Source: Nostoc edaphicum CCNP1411 (GTDB lineage Bacteria > Cyanobacteriota > Cyanobacteriia > Cyanobacteriales > Nostocaceae). From it: a stretch of 64,000 nucleotides of DNA. The notes under the pieces are model-generated. The model was not told the DNA's origin. It worked only from the letters and a program-made list of their open reading frames with translations, and searched no databases. A program made the position numbers and the translations under genes. The stretch is from positions 124,001 to 188,000 of the forward strand of contig NZ_CP054698.1 in assembly GCF_014023275.1 (NCBI RefSeq), in the 5' to 3' direction. Below are positions 63,759 through 64,000 of the stretch, one piece after another; the stretch's first letter is position 1; every line of letters starts with the position of its first letter.

Positions 63759-64000
63759 CGCAGTATAGACAAATCATCCAGCAAGTTTTGACAAGTCATG
63801 CTCAGATTAAACCTGCCTATGGTGAAATCGAACGACAAACTATTTTTGATTTACAACAGGATCATTATCAAGTTGTGAATACGGGTTGGGAAAATCGGCA
63901 TCGGGTTTATGGCTGTTTAATTCATCTAGATATTCGAGATCATAAGATTTGGATTCAGTATGATGGGACTGAGGTTGGCGTGGCTAATGAATTAGTGGAG
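63746..64000 (+). CDS. xisI: XisI family protein, truncated by the window end
   Basis: The first 85 codons are present: MDKLAQYRQIIQQVLTSHAQ, DHYQVVNTGWENRHRVYGCL, IHLDIRDHKIWIQYDGTEV. Intact as far as it goes; the end lies beyond the window. Overlaps xisH by 13 bases as in the copy at 35317. Confidence 0.93.
   Translation, partial: MDKLAQYRQIIQQVLTSHAQIKPAYGEIERQTIFDLQQDHYQVVNTGWENRHRVYGCLIHLDIRDHKIWIQYDGTEVGVANELVE

Overview
The window is chromosomal DNA from a filamentous, probably heterocyst-forming cyanobacterium of the Nostoc type. Evidence: oxygenic-phototroph genes (acsF for chlorophyll synthesis, an Hli/ELIP-like chlorophyll-binding protein, an NTRC thioredoxin reductase-thioredoxin fusion, a tocopherol methyltransferase-like gene), many HIP1 palindromes (GCGATCGC), XisH/XisI gene pairs, and dense short heptanucleotide repeats (for example AAATGAC, GGGCATT) plus small palindromic elements between and even inside genes. 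I see no tRNA, rRNA, complete insertion sequence or CRISPR array.

Layout. 0-17 kb is mostly housekeeping and stress: coaE, a membrane-anchored unknown, a DOPA-dioxygenase-like protein, a universal stress protein, an NTF2-like membrane protein with a processive GT2 glycosyltransferase, a tocopherol methyltransferase homologue, a KtrB/KtrA potassium system, a TPR protein, queA, yraN, a lumenal pentapeptide protein, a Uma2-family protein and a HicB/HicA pair. 17.7-20.9 kb is a defence island: a Xre-type regulator with a palindromic operator, a C5-cytosine DNA methyltransferase and a PD-(D/E)XK protein that is the likely restriction enzyme. 21-31 kb carries an AmiC-like amidase, pyrG, a small internally duplicated protein, another Uma2 protein, a nuclease-like protein, a ROK sugar kinase, a peptide-type ABC permease and NTRC.

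31.6-45.8 kb is the most distinctive part. It opens with a type IV pilin (pilA) and an O-GlcNAc-transferase-like protein (ogtA-like), then a broken xisH with intact xisI, then a 1510-residue protein combining an N-terminal glycosyltransferase-like region, a GT2 domain and a GT41/SPINDLY-like domain. It continues with a tightly packed opposite-strand operon: a GNAT/FemAB-like acyltransferase, two methyltransferases, a flavoprotein-like oxidoreductase, an FdtA/QdtA-like cupin and a DegT-type aminotransferase. Together these look like a pathway that makes and attaches an unusual, probably amino- and methyl-decorated sugar to a surface protein or glycan, plausibly the neighbouring pilin. I saw no HIP1 site from about 36.25 to 47.58 kb, which hints at transferred DNA.

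46-58 kb holds an FHA Ser/Thr kinase next to a PP2C phosphatase (both with zinc ribbons), an orphan amino-acid binding lipoprotein, a DUF2996 protein, a TM2 protein, acsF, and a three-gene unit made of a beta-rich protein, a degenerate ATP-grasp homologue and an intact RimK-like ATP-grasp ligase. This unit is a good candidate for an undescribed protein- or peptide-modifying system. 58.4-59.6 kb is gene-free and contains a mobile-repeat nest whose insertion order can be read from direct repeats. The window ends with a redoxin, hli, thyX, an Rpn-like nuclease and a second, intact xisH with the start of xisI.

Short repeats are active here. They lie within start codons (coaE, the ROK kinase), overlap or abut stop codons, and sit in frame inside queA, yraN, the pentapeptide gene, the PP2C gene and the degenerate ATP-grasp gene.
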